Assembly (NCBI GenBank): GCA_017522065.1
Contig: JAFXAD010000021.1
Span: 1-43,769, forward strand
Direction of reading: 5' to 3'
Source: Bacteroidales bacterium
GTDB lineage: Bacteria; Bacteroidota; Bacteroidia; Bacteroidales; P3
DNA: 43,769 nucleotides
In this document: one piece after another, positions 1-8,666 of the stretch
Position numbering within the stretch: the first letter of the stretch is position 1
Layout of the letters: the number at the start of each line of letters is the position of its first letter
Notes under the pieces: generated by a model
Database searches by the model: none
What the model saw: only the letters and a program-made list of their open reading frames with translations
What the model was told of the DNA's origin: nothing
Made by a program: the position numbers and the translations under genes

Positions 1-105
1 CCCCCTCACTCCCCTCTCCCTCCCCTCTCTCTCCCCCTTTCATCAGATACCGACCTATTGTCCCCCTCACTCCCCCTCGCTCCCCCTCACTCCCCCTCTA
101 ATATA
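1..105. repeat. Pyrimidine-rich low-complexity tract
   Basis: The + strand is almost entirely C and T, built from degenerate repeats of the type tccccctcac and ccctcc, interrupted once around 41-60. No gene is visible in 1-180. Just before the first gene, at about 148-170, lies a short period-8 repeat (agtttaaagtttaaag). The tract may be the end of a longer repeat to the left of the window. Confidence 0.8.
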
Positions 106-180
106 TCAACGTGAGAATGCAAATATTATTGTTGCTGGGCAATAAAGATGAAAGTTTAAAGTTTAAAGAGAAAAGTTTGG

Positions 181-1464
181 ATGAATATGAAAACGTTTTT
201 TGTTAATATAAAGGAACGAATGTTTGGCGGCATAACAGTGCTGGAAGGGGTGGAGTATGCCTTACTGCTGCTGATGGCTGTCGTGTTGCCTTACGACTGG
301 CAGCTGATGATGTGGCTGCTGCCTCTGTTTGTCGTCAATGCAGCAGTACGCGTTGCCGTAGCCCGACGGGTGGGCAATCCGTCCTTAGACAAGGGGGCAA
401 GGTGGACGCTGTGGCTTTTGGTGGCGTTCTACGCCTACCAGTTGGTGTCGATGCTGTACAGCAGCAATCATGCTGACGGATGGGATATGATTGTCCGTCG
501 GTTGCCGATGCTGGTAATGCCCGTCTGCCTGTTATGTGTCGACACAAAGTATTTCGATAGCGAGAAGCGTCGGGCGATGATGTGGGTGTTCACGCTGAGC
601 TTGACAGTCAAGTTCCTGTTCTGCTTTGTAAGGATGCTTGTTGTGCACCATGGGTTTGTCTTTTCGTCGACGTTCGATGCTGTGCACCACTCGTATGTGT
701 CGCTCTACTTGCTGTTGGCCATGGGTTTTGTATACTCTGAATGGTTGAAATTCAGCGGTTCCGAACACCGTGCTATGCGATGTGTGCTCTATGCTATTGC
801 CATCATGCTTGCTGCCTACATGGTAATAGTTGTTTCGCGTGCGGGCATTGCTGCGATGGCGGTGATGCTTGTTGCCATGGTGCTGCATCAGTTTTTCGGT
901 TTGCACGAGACGAGACGCGGGATGGTGATGGTGGCTGCATTCGCGATTTGTGGTATCTCGGCATATTTCCTGTTGCCCGACAATATGCGTCGTTTGACGA
1001 AGACCTTCGACGAGATGACGGAGGGTGACACGAGCGACGCCCGCTACCTGATTTTCGGCAGTTCGCTGAAGGCCATCGGCGAGAGCATGCCCTTCGGTGT
1101 TGGTATTGGCGACAAGAACGATGTGCTTGCCGAGGTGTATGAAGATACGGGTAATGAGAAGTTTATAGCCGCTCAGTACAACTCGCACAATATCTATCTC
1201 GATGCGATGCTGACCATGGGTATTCCGGGACTTGTGTTGCTGCTGTCGTTTTTTGCGGTGCCTGCCGTGGCGGCATGGCGACGCGGGGATATCGTGCTCC
1301 TGTCGTATGTTTTTGCTGTTGCATTCAGCGGGTTGTTTGAAGCTCTGCTGAACCGCCAGATGGGAATAATGTTTGTGGCACTGTTCTGCTGTTTGGTGTG
1401 TATGAACGAAAAAATGGAACCTGAGCGTTTGCTCCACAAGGTCGCAGGCCTGCAGAGCAGGTAG
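181..1464 (+). CDS. O-antigen ligase-like (Wzy_C family) membrane protein
   Basis: A 427-residue polytopic inner-membrane protein with about ten hydrophobic segments. The signature of the O-antigen ligase/polymerase family (Wzy_C) is visible near residues 335-360, where an N-S-H-N-I-Y-L-D motif is followed by a G-I-P-G-L membrane segment; in this family a periplasmic loop with conserved His and Arg precedes such a helix. The family joins or polymerises undecaprenyl-linked glycans at the periplasmic face. Which of ligase, polymerase or protein O-glycosyltransferase this is cannot be told from sequence alone. Two starts six bases apart are possible (181 and 187), with no clear Shine-Dalgarno sequence; the first is used here. 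No other polysaccharide genes are adjacent, so its substrate is unknown. Confidence 0.75.
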   Translation: MNMKTFFVNIKERMFGGITVLEGVEYALLLLMAVVLPYDWQLMMWLLPLFVVNAAVRVAVARRVGNPSLDKGARWTLWLLVAFYAYQLVSMLYSSNHADGWDMIVRRLPMLVMPVCLLCVDTKYFDSEKRRAMMWVFTLSLTVKFLFCFVRMLVVHHGFVFSSTFDAVHHSYVSLYLLLAMGFVYSEWLKFSGSEHRAMRCVLYAIAIMLAAYMVIVVSRAGIAAMAVMLVAMVLHQFFGLHETRRGMVMVAAFAICGISAYFLLPDNMRRLTKTFDEMTEGDTSDARYLIFGSSLKAIGESMPFGVGIGDKNDVLAEVYEDTGNEKFIAAQYNSHNIYLDAMLTMGIPGLVLLLSFFAVPAVAAWRRGDIVLLSYVFAVAFSGLFEALLNRQMGIMFVALFCCLVCMNEKMEPERLLHKVAGLQSR

Positions 1465-1729
1465 AACTTCAGATAATATTCAGGACAGCATTCTGCCATC
1501 ATCATATGGACTAAACAGTATGTATAATTCAATAATAAATCATAAAATCAGTGCTATAACAGACACGATGGTAGGTACACTTTTTGCTTTATACTGGGGA
1601 ATGGATTTTAATTGGTAATTATATATGTAAAACCATATAGTCAACATTTCTTATAATCAAACACCGAACAATTTTTTTACGAAACAAGCAATGTCAACCG
1701 TAATTCACATATAACGTAATACACACAAT

Positions 1730-2215
1730 ATGAAAAATTTCATTTTTATAATATCAATTTTATTTTCCTTATTATTTTCCAGCTGCTTTAAATATAATTA
1801 TTCTGAAGTATACGTTGGAATCGTAAATGCAACAGACAATACTATAAGATATGAGGGAACACAGCTTGTCATAAATGACGTTTCAAATAAAAACACTATC
1901 AATTATATCAGTACACACATCTTTCCAGCCGACAGCGAATATTCAGAAATACCAATCCTTAGATATATAGGGGATAATGCATCCACTGACGAAATAGAGA
2001 AGTTGCTAAGTTCCTATGATTTAGGAAAAGTTGTTTTTAACGATTCTACATTTATTGACTACCGTAAGTCGCAAGAATACCCCAAATCACCTTACACAAA
2101 CCTCGAATTAGAACGAATAGACGATTTTAGAGATGGCTATAAAGTAATTACATATATCTACTCCATCGATGATGCCGACCACCAATGGGCAATAGAGCAT
2201 AGCAGCCAACCTTAA
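1730..2215 (+). CDS. Small AT-rich orphan lipoprotein
   Basis: A 161-residue protein that I do not recognise. Its N-terminus is a short positive stretch, then a hydrophobic segment ending in L-F-S-S-C, a lipobox with the lipidated Cys near residue 19, so it should be anchored in the inner or outer membrane. The rest is a soluble, Asp/Asn/Tyr-rich domain. The DNA is clearly AT-richer than its neighbours, with many A- or T-ending codons, as is the 265-bp gap before it (1465-1729), in which I see no gene or convincing promoter. That contrast suggests recent acquisition. It is convergent with the TPR gene, 68 bp apart. Confidence 0.65.
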   Translation: MKNFIFIISILFSLLFSSCFKYNYSEVYVGIVNATDNTIRYEGTQLVINDVSNKNTINYISTHIFPADSEYSEIPILRYIGDNASTDEIEKLLSSYDLGKVVFNDSTFIDYRKSQEYPKSPYTNLELERIDDFRDGYKVITYIYSIDDADHQWAIEHSSQP

Positions 2216-2216
2216 T

Positions 2217-2275
2217 AAGGGGGGGTGAGAGGGTTGAAGGGTTTGAGGGTTTGAGAGGTTTGAATATTTTTGTTG
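2217..2275. repeat. G-rich degenerate repeat between convergent genes
   Basis: The gap between the orphan lipoprotein and the TPR protein is a run of G followed by imperfect 7-8 bp units of the form gggtttga / gggttgaa. It resembles the octamer array at 4844-4933. No clear hairpin terminator is seen here. Confidence 0.65.
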
Positions 2276-2283
2276 AGATGTGT

Positions 2284-4128
2284 CTATGGTAGCGTACTCT
2301 TCAGTGCGTTGTAGCGTTTGCGGGCGCGGTCGGCGTAGAGGCTGACGGGATAGTCGAGGAGGATGCGTTCGTAGCATTCGCGGGCACGAGCGGGATTGTT
2401 CAGCTGCTGCTCGTTGAGTTCGGCGCGTAGGAAGAGCGCATCGTCGGCGAGGATGTCGTCGGCGTAGTGTTCGGCCACGAATTGCAGAAGCGAGTCGGCC
2501 TCGCTGTATCGTCCTTGTTTCATTCGGATTTTTGCTTTCTGCATCGTCACCTCGTCGAAGAGGGGGTGCGAGAGTGCGCGAATGGAGATGTCGTCGAGGA
2601 GTGCGAGTGCCGAGTCGAGCTGTCCGCGGTAGAACATGAGGTCCGCTGCGGCGTAGCGTTCGAGCATGTCGTAGGTGCTGTCTTCCTCCATGTTGTCGCT
2701 GATGAGGAGGGAGAGCTCCATGGCGTCGTTGGCGATGAGTTTTGAGGTGGAGGCACGCAGCACGTCGAGTTGCGACTTGGCCCATTGGAAGTCGTTGTTG
2801 TAGTAGCTGAGTTTGGCGTTCTTGAATTTGGCGAGAGCCCCGAGTGGGTCGTTTTTGGCTGCTTTTTCGACTTGTCCGTAGAGGAGGGCGGCATCCCATG
2901 TCTCGCCGGCAAAAAGGAGCAGGTCGCCGAGGTCGAGTTTGACCTCGTTGATGATGTTTTGTGGGACGCGGGGCATCTCGATGATGTCGTAGAGCAGGTC
3001 AGAAGCCTGCTGGAGCCTCTGTGATGACTGGGTGGGGTTTTTCGAAGAGGGGTAGTAGGCGAGGAGGTGCGAGAAATTGCGCAGTAGGGTTATGGTGTTC
3101 GGGTTCTTCCCCAGTTCGTCGATGGTCGACTGGTATTGTTGTACGAGGTCGTCGATTTCGCTGTCGTCGGTTTTGTGGTTGCGGTTGATGCGTTCATATT
3201 TGACGTTCAGCAGTGCAATGCGGCTTTCGAAGTAGAGCTGGGCCTCCTTGCCTTTGGCTACGATGTAGGAGTAGGCTTGCTCGGCGATGTTGAGGTCGTC
3301 GTTGTTCTCGGCAATCTGAGCTACGCGGAACACCTGCGCGGAACCGAGTTCGGGGAATCGTGCATCGATGGCTTTGGCCTGAGTCAGAGCGAAATTGAAG
3401 TCCTTCTGTTGCAGTGAGAACCATATCATCATTTCGAGGTACTGCCGGTTGTCGGGGTGCTGGCGGATGCGCGAGATTAGGGTTTTGCGCAAGCCTTCGG
3501 CGACCTGGTTGTCGGAAGTCTCGTTGAGGGCACGCTGTAGTGCTATCTGCACTGAGCCCATGTTGCCTGGGGCGTTGTCGAGGAGGTCGAAGTATTCGTC
3601 CATCATCTTGTTGTAGTCGCCGGCTTTCTTGTATAGCGTGGCGAGTTCCATGACGTAGACGAGGCGGTTGTTGAGGAGTTCGCGCGATTTGAGGTAGGTC
3701 TTGATGGCCAGGTCGGGGCGCCCCGCATTGTCGAAAGCGAGAGCGAGGTCGTTGGTTTGTTTTGTGTCGCGACCGAGTTTGTCGATGGCGTTTTTATATT
3801 GTTTTTCGGCTTTTTTGCTGTCGCTGTCGTATATTTTGCCGAGGTCGACATAGAGGAAGAGGTCGCGAGGGTACCGCTTGATGCGTTTTTCAACAAGACG
3901 TTCCGCCTCTTTGGGCTGTCCGGTTTCGAGGTAGCAGTTGTAGAGCATCTGGTAGTAGAAGCTGTTCTGGGTGCGGTTGTAGAGAGGCTCGTACAGCTCG
4001 ATGGCCTTGTCGAACTCGCGGTTGTTGTAGTAATAAGAAGCCATCTGCTCAGAGGATTCCTGAGCAGATGACATGAGGGGTGCTGCGAGGAGGCAGCAGA
4101 AGAGGGTTGCGACAGCGAGGCGCTTCAT
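2284..4128 (-). CDS. Exported TPR-repeat protein
   Basis: A 614-residue protein starting with a Sec signal peptide (residues 1-23, ending S-S-A-Q), then almost entirely helical repeats of the tetratricopeptide type: Y-x2-N-R-E-F-D-K-A-I-E-L-Y near residue 35, later A-R-A-R-E-C-Y-E-R-I-L-L-D-Y-P near the C-terminus. TPR arrays act as protein-protein scaffolds, here in the periplasm or at the inner face of the outer membrane. It is the last gene of a leftward operon: its start lies 6 bp after the stop of the SIMPL-domain gene. The partner is not evident. Exported Bacteroidota TPR proteins are often linked to envelope assembly, but that is only an inference. Confidence 0.8.
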   Translation of the reverse strand: MKRLAVATLFCCLLAAPLMSSAQESSEQMASYYYNNREFDKAIELYEPLYNRTQNSFYYQMLYNCYLETGQPKEAERLVEKRIKRYPRDLFLYVDLGKIYDSDSKKAEKQYKNAIDKLGRDTKQTNDLALAFDNAGRPDLAIKTYLKSRELLNNRLVYVMELATLYKKAGDYNKMMDEYFDLLDNAPGNMGSVQIALQRALNETSDNQVAEGLRKTLISRIRQHPDNRQYLEMMIWFSLQQKDFNFALTQAKAIDARFPELGSAQVFRVAQIAENNDDLNIAEQAYSYIVAKGKEAQLYFESRIALLNVKYERINRNHKTDDSEIDDLVQQYQSTIDELGKNPNTITLLRNFSHLLAYYPSSKNPTQSSQRLQQASDLLYDIIEMPRVPQNIINEVKLDLGDLLLFAGETWDAALLYGQVEKAAKNDPLGALAKFKNAKLSYYNNDFQWAKSQLDVLRASTSKLIANDAMELSLLISDNMEEDSTYDMLERYAAADLMFYRGQLDSALALLDDISIRALSHPLFDEVTMQKAKIRMKQGRYSEADSLLQFVAEHYADDILADDALFLRAELNEQQLNNPARARECYERILLDYPVSLYADRARKRYNALKSTLP

Positions 4129-4134
4129 GTCGGT

Positions 4135-4836
4135 TTATTTGAGGTAGTATTCGACAGTGGTGACGACGCGTATCTTCTTGATTTGAGGGGTGTTCTCGTC
4201 GAGGTCTTCTATCTCGAAGTAGCCTTGCGATGCGGTGCGCATCTTGCCGATCTTGCTGTGGCTGTTTTTGGCGAATTCTTCGGCGCTCTCGCGTGCTTTA
4301 TCAAGGCTTTCGGCAATCATGGAAGGCTTGATGTCGTTGAGGCCGTTGTATTCGTAGCTGGCATAGGTGCTTGAGATGATGTCTTGCTTTAGGAGGTCGG
4401 CATCGATGGTGTTCTGCAGTTTGCGTACGGCGTCCATGTTGGAGCTGAAGACGTTGATGGTCTGGTGTGCATTATAGCGGAACTTGAGGTTTTCGCTGAC
4501 GTAGTAGTCTTCGTAGCGGTCGTTGAAGCTGGCGGTGGTGTATTTGATTTCATCATCCTTGATGCCTGCTTTCTTGATGAGCTCGATGATGGCGCGGTCG
4601 TTGTTCTCGACGGTGTTGCGGAGATCGACGAGCGAGTTGTTCTGTGCGGTGTAGCTGATGCGGAGCACGACGCGGTCGGCTGGCACTTCGCGTTCGCAGA
4701 GGCCGCGGACGGTGACGGTGTCGTCAAAAGACTTGAGAGTGCGTACGGTCCAGACAAGCATAAGTCCGAGGACGAAGGCGGCGAGCACGATGCATACGCC
4801 GAGGAAGATGTTCTTTCTTTCTGTTGTTTCGGTCAT
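4135..4836 (-). CDS. SIMPL domain (DUF541) protein
   Basis: A 233-residue protein with one N-terminal membrane-spanning segment (residues about 10-30) followed by a SIMPL/DUF541 domain: it begins V-T-V-R-G-L-C-E-R-E-V-P-A-D, continues with a helix containing N-N-D-R-A-I-I-E-L-I-K-K-A-G-I, and has the Y-N-A-H-Q-T-I-N-V region typical of the family. SIMPL proteins are periplasmic or membrane-anchored; the biochemical role is poorly defined, with some members linked to oxidative stress. It is the middle gene of a three-gene leftward operon. The 5' spacer consists almost completely of an 8-bp tandem repeat that ends a few bases before the ATG, which could make its expression depend on repeat number. 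Confidence 0.85.
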   Translation of the reverse strand: MTETTERKNIFLGVCIVLAAFVLGLMLVWTVRTLKSFDDTVTVRGLCEREVPADRVVLRISYTAQNNSLVDLRNTVENNDRAIIELIKKAGIKDDEIKYTTASFNDRYEDYYVSENLKFRYNAHQTINVFSSNMDAVRKLQNTIDADLLKQDIISSTYASYEYNGLNDIKPSMIAESLDKARESAEEFAKNSHSKIGKMRTASQGYFEIEDLDENTPQIKKIRVVTTVEYYLK

Positions 4837-4843
4837 GATATAG

Positions 4844-4933
4844 AGGGTTTAAAGGGTTGAAGGGTTGAAGGGTTGAAGGGTTTAAAGGGTTAAAGGGTTA
4901 AAGGGTTGAAGGGTTAAAGGGTTGAAAGGTTAA
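4844..4933. repeat. 8-bp tandem repeat (agggttRa), about 10-11 copies
   Basis: Read on the + strand, units agggttga, agggttta and agggttaa follow one another nearly without interruption. There are single-base insertions at 4852 and 4885, and the last copy is degenerate (4926-4933). The array fills the spacer between the coiled-coil lipoprotein stop and the SIMPL start. It is in the transcribed strand's 5' leader for the SIMPL gene if the two are co-transcribed. Such arrays are prone to copy-number change by slippage. Confidence 0.9.
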
Positions 4934-4940
4934 AAGGGGG

Positions 4941-5819
4941 TTATTTGTTTGTTGAGATGACGAGGTAGTCGGTGAAGCGCCAGAAGGCGTTGACATCCTT
5001 TATTGTCAGGTAGGCCACTTTCTTGGAGTCGTTTTCATCCATGACGAGTTCGTACGAACCTTCGGGGTGTTTTGAGATGACCTGTGCTTTGCGCTGGTTG
5101 ATGGCGATAGTGGTGACCTTGGAGCGGTCGATGGTCTGGAAGTGGCTCACATCCATGTCGGAGGTGGTGTTCTGTTTTTTGCCGATGCCGATGAAGCCGC
5201 CGCTCTTGCTGACGATGCCGAGTTCCTTGAGGTCCTTGTACGAGCCGACGATGTAGTAGGCTTTGTTGGCCTCATTGGTCTGGTAGGCTATGTACTCGTC
5301 TTTTTCCTGATTGGCTTGAGTAAGATCGGTGACGTTCTCGGAGAGTTTCTGTATGGTGGCTTTGCTGATGGTGAGCTCGCTCATGAGGTCGGAAATCTGT
5401 TTCTCCTGGTCGGCCATGCGGCTATTGAGGTTGTCGATAAATTCCTGAAGTTTGCCGTTCTCCTGTCCCAGCTCGGCAATCTTGGCGTTGAGGTTGGCGA
5501 TTTTCTGTTTGTTTTGGGCCAGCATGTTCTCGATTTGTGCCAGTTGGTCGGTGATTTGTCCTTTGACGCGAGTGTTCATTTCGGGGTTGCCCTGTTTGAG
5601 GGTGTTGACTTTGCTGTAGCGTGCCGAGATTTCGCTGAGGTTGGTCTCGATCTCGTTAAGGACTTCGAAAAGGGCGTCGATTTCGCCGTCTTTGGCATCT
5701 ACGATGGCTTGCAGTGAGTCGGCTTTTTGCAGAGCAGCCACTTTTTCGGGGTCTTCACCTTTGCAGGAAATGAATGTTAACGGCAATGCTGCCAGCATTA
5801 TCAAAAAAAACTTTTTCAT
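4941..5819 (-). CDS. Coiled-coil lipoprotein
   Basis: A 292-residue predicted lipoprotein: the N-terminus ends in T-F-I-S-C (Cys near residue 19). Residues about 25-175 are rich in Leu/Ile/Glu/Gln/Lys heptads and should form a long coiled coil. The C-terminal 110 residues form a small globular domain, including an S-K-S-G-G-F-I-G-I-G segment. I recognise this as a generic Bacteroidales coiled-coil lipoprotein and cannot give a specific function. First gene of the lipoprotein-SIMPL-TPR operon, divergent from the M3 peptidase. The 138-bp divergent spacer has a 7-bp inverted repeat (ttgcgac / gtcgcaa, 5821-5827 and 5863-5869) in the presumed 5' leader; no strong promoter match was found. Confidence 0.75.
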   Translation of the reverse strand: MKKFFLIMLAALPLTFISCKGEDPEKVAALQKADSLQAIVDAKDGEIDALFEVLNEIETNLSEISARYSKVNTLKQGNPEMNTRVKGQITDQLAQIENMLAQNKQKIANLNAKIAELGQENGKLQEFIDNLNSRMADQEKQISDLMSELTISKATIQKLSENVTDLTQANQEKDEYIAYQTNEANKAYYIVGSYKDLKELGIVSKSGGFIGIGKKQNTTSDMDVSHFQTIDRSKVTTIAINQRKAQVISKHPEGSYELVMDENDSKKVAYLTIKDVNAFWRFTDYLVISTNK

Positions 5820-5957
5820 ATTGCGACGATGTTTAAAATTTTATTGGTTTTAATTCGTTATTGTCGCAAAAGAAAACGGGAAAATACAGTTAATATTGTG
5901 AAAACTCCCAATAAAAAACAATTTTTAATTTATTGAACGTTACGTTATCTCAACAGG

Positions 5958-7988
5958 ATGAATACTAACCCATTGATGCAGCCGTGGAACACCACGTTCC
6001 AGACACCCCCTTTCGACATTATTGAGGATGCAAACTATGCTCCGGCTATCCGCGAGGCTATGAGCATATCGGAAACGACAATCAACGAGATTGCCATGCA
6101 AAGCGATGAGCCGACATTCGATAATACAATTGTACGACTTGAAACGGCAACCGAACCGCTCGACAGATGCACCGAGTTGCTTTTCAATATTAATGAGTGC
6201 AATACCAATCCGGTTCTGCAACAGACGGTTATGGACCTCGTGCCGGAACTGTCGCAATTCGAGAACCGTGTATGGATGAACTCGCGCCTCTTTGCCCGTG
6301 TGGAATCGATATACGAAAGACGCGGCGAGATGCAGCTCGATGGTGAGCAGATGCAGCTCCTTGAGAAATACTACCAGCGTTTTGTCCGCAACGGTGTAGG
6401 GCTCGACGAAGAGAAAAAGCGCCTCTTCAATGCCTGCACAGAGGAGTTGGCCACGCTGTCGGAACAGTTCAACCACAATGCCCTCAACGATACCAACGAG
6501 TATATGCTCCACATAGTAGACAGTGTGCAGCTCGGCGGTCTTCCGGCCGATATTGTTGAGGCGGCTCGCGAAGAGGCCACCAGACGGGGCTTGGAAGGAT
6601 GGGTGTTCACTCTTCATGCACCGTCGTACAGACCATTCCTCACCTATGCCGACGACCGGTCGCTGCGCGAGCAGATGTGGCGTGCCTACAACAGTCGTGG
6701 CAATCGTGGCAACGGCAACGATAACAAACAGATAGTGTCGCGTATTGTTGAGCTCAGACTGCAGAAGGCTCAGCTGTTGGGCTACGACGACTATGCCTCC
6801 TATTCGCTATGCCGTACTATGGCAGAGACAGAGGAAAACGTGACCCGTTTTCTCGACGACCTCCTGCAGTCGTCGCTGCCCTTTGCCCGCAACGACCTTG
6901 CCGAGGTCAAGGAGTTTGCCCACCGGCAGGGAGCGGACTATGAACTCCAGAACTGGGATTTCTCCTATTGGAGCGAAAAGCTGAAACGCGAACGTTACGA
7001 TTTCGACAGCGAAGCCCTGAGACCGTATTTCAGGCTTGAAAACGTGCGACAGGGAATTTTCGACCTCTATCGCCGACTGTATGGATTGACATTTGCCGAA
7101 AGGAATGATGTTGCTGTCTATCATGATGATGTGAAGGTGTTCGAGGTCCGTGACGGGGAGCGTACTATGGGGTTGCTCTACCTCGATATGTATCCTCGCG
7201 AAAGCAAACGCAGCGGGGCGTGGATGACCGAGTTCCGTGGCCAGTCCTGTATACACGGACGTCAGGTGCGTCCACTGATACAGGTGGTTTGCAATTTCAC
7301 AAAACCGACAGGCGGCAAGCCGTCGCTGCTGAGTTTCGACGAGGTAGAGACATTCATGCACGAGATGGGACACGCCATGCATGGTATGCTGAGCGATGTG
7401 CACTATCCGTCGCTGAGTGGGACCAATGTGCGTCACGATTTTGTGGAGATGCCGTCACAGGTGATGGAGAACTGGTGCTATGAGCCCGAGTTTCTCAACA
7501 CTTTCGCCCACCATTACCAGACTGGCGATGCAATCCCGCCGGAATACATAGAGAAAATTCGTCGCAGCGAAAACTATCTTGCAGGATGGCTCTGTGTGCG
7601 ACAACTCAATTTCGGACGCACCGATATGGCCTATCATACCTTGCACCATCCTCTTGCTGAGGATGTTGAAACCTTCGAGCATGCCAATATGGTCGAGCTG
7701 TTGCCCGTCGTGTCTGGAGCATGCACCAGCACGTCGTTCACGCACATTTTCTCGGGAGGATATGCAGCCGGATACTATGGCTATAAGTGGGCCGAGGTGC
7801 TTGATGCCGACATCTTCTCACGTTTCAAGGAGCGCGGCATTTTCGATAGCGACACCGCTGCTGCTTTCCGTCGCGAGATTCTCTCGCGCGGCGGCAGCGA
7901 ACATCCGTCGGTGCTGTTCCGCAACTTTATGGGGCGCGATCCAGACAGTGGCGCATTATTGCGCAGATGCGGCTTTTGCGCCGAATGA
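5958..7988 (+). CDS. dcp: M3 family metallopeptidase (peptidyl-dipeptidase Dcp type)
   Basis: A 676-residue zinc peptidase of family M3. The active-site motif H-E-M-G-H lies at residues 468-472, and the third zinc ligand is Glu497 in D-F-V-E-M-P-S-Q, 29 residues after the first His as in thimet-type enzymes. The opening N-P-L-M-Q-P-W-N-T...P-P-F-D is typical of Dcp-like members, which cut dipeptides from the C-terminus of oligopeptides. No signal peptide is visible, so it is probably cytoplasmic and recycles peptides. Length fits the family. Its last 33 bp overlap the 3' end of the opposing YqiA-like gene. Oligopeptidase A activity is an alternative within the same family. Confidence 0.9.
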   Translation: MNTNPLMQPWNTTFQTPPFDIIEDANYAPAIREAMSISETTINEIAMQSDEPTFDNTIVRLETATEPLDRCTELLFNINECNTNPVLQQTVMDLVPELSQFENRVWMNSRLFARVESIYERRGEMQLDGEQMQLLEKYYQRFVRNGVGLDEEKKRLFNACTEELATLSEQFNHNALNDTNEYMLHIVDSVQLGGLPADIVEAAREEATRRGLEGWVFTLHAPSYRPFLTYADDRSLREQMWRAYNSRGNRGNGNDNKQIVSRIVELRLQKAQLLGYDDYASYSLCRTMAETEENVTRFLDDLLQSSLPFARNDLAEVKEFAHRQGADYELQNWDFSYWSEKLKRERYDFDSEALRPYFRLENVRQGIFDLYRRLYGLTFAERNDVAVYHDDVKVFEVRDGERTMGLLYLDMYPRESKRSGAWMTEFRGQSCIHGRQVRPLIQVVCNFTKPTGGKPSLLSFDEVETFMHEMGHAMHGMLSDVHYPSLSGTNVRHDFVEMPSQVMENWCYEPEFLNTFAHHYQTGDAIPPEYIEKIRRSENYLAGWLCVRQLNFGRTDMAYHTLHHPLAEDVETFEHANMVELLPVVSGACTSTSFTHIFSGGYAAGYYGYKWAEVLDADIFSRFKERGIFDSDTAAAFRREILSRGGSEHPSVLFRNFMGRDPDSGALLRRCGFCAE

Positions 7989-8567
7989 TTGTTCTATATC
8001 CGCCTGCAGCTCGTCGAACCTGAAAAAACGATGTCCGCAATGGTCTTTCCACACCACCCTGTCGTGATGTGGGAAAAGGTCGAGGAGCGGCTGGTGGTCG
8101 CCGAGCAGTTCGTCGTCGGTGCTGAGGGCGAAATTGAGCGGAATATCGGCCGGCCAGCGCCCGGACTGGTTGAGTTTTGACTGGCTGCAGAAAACCTTAT
8201 CGTTGAAATCGCTATAGACATCGAGCAATTCATTGTCGAAATGCGACCCTTGAGAGCTTAGAGAGTTGATAATGACACGCCCGATGGTGGAAACGACGTC
8301 GTGGACGGGATTGACCGCCCATACCGGGCCACGAAATAAGGCTGTGGCGCAGAGGGCGTGGTAGCCTCCGAAGCTGCTGCCTACAAGCATGGATACGTCC
8401 TCTTCTTTCACACAGTCGTGTATCTGTTTCTGGATCTGCCAGGGTGTGCAGTGGAGATAGTCGAACGTGGGAGACACAACGCGGCATTGCGGCAGCATCG
8501 TGCGCAGCAACTGTCCTTTGGTGGCGTTGCCGTTGGAGCCGTAGCCGTGGATGTACATTATGGTCAT
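7956..8567 (-). CDS. YqiA/YcfP-like alpha/beta hydrolase
   Basis: A 203-residue cytoplasmic alpha/beta-hydrolase of the small YqiA/UPF0227 type. The N-terminus M-Y-I-H-G-Y-G-S carries the oxyanion-hole H-G, the nucleophile elbow is G-S-S-F-G (Ser65), and a late D-H-C-G-H-R-F-F motif supplies the likely catalytic His. The E. coli relative YqiA hydrolyses acyl-CoA or short esters in vitro; the natural substrate is not known. The 3' end overlaps the M3 peptidase gene tail-to-tail by 33 bp. A later in-frame Met (residue 4) is an alternative start. The 99-bp divergent spacer to the next gene contains no strong promoter match. Confidence 0.8.
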   Translation of the reverse strand: MTIMYIHGYGSNGNATKGQLLRTMLPQCRVVSPTFDYLHCTPWQIQKQIHDCVKEEDVSMLVGSSFGGYHALCATALFRGPVWAVNPVHDVVSTIGRVIINSLSSQGSHFDNELLDVYSDFNDKVFCSQSKLNQSGRWPADIPLNFALSTDDELLGDHQPLLDLFPHHDRVVWKDHCGHRFFRFDELQADIEQSFGAKAASAQ

Positions 8568-8666
8568 AGTCGTGAATCAATCTTTTGTGGCAAAAAAACG
8601 CAGAAAAAAGGCTTTTATTGCAGCGGAAACAATAATTTAGCAGTCTGGGCGTTATAGCGTCAATCT

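Noticed and set aside
532-1437. A 301-codon minus-strand frame opposite the O-antigen-ligase-like gene
   Set aside because: The product is His/Gln/Arg-rich without hydrophobic core, as expected for the reverse of a membrane protein gene.
4844-4933. CRISPR array or telomere-like end
   Set aside because: The 8-bp units have no spacers and no cas genes are near. The likeness to telomeric repeats is only in base pattern, and the sequence is inside a chromosome between genes.
5821-5957. Promoters in the divergent spacer between coiled-coil lipoprotein and M3 peptidase
   Set aside because: Several near-matches to TAnnTTTG exist, but none has the right spacing to a TTTG box, so none is listed.
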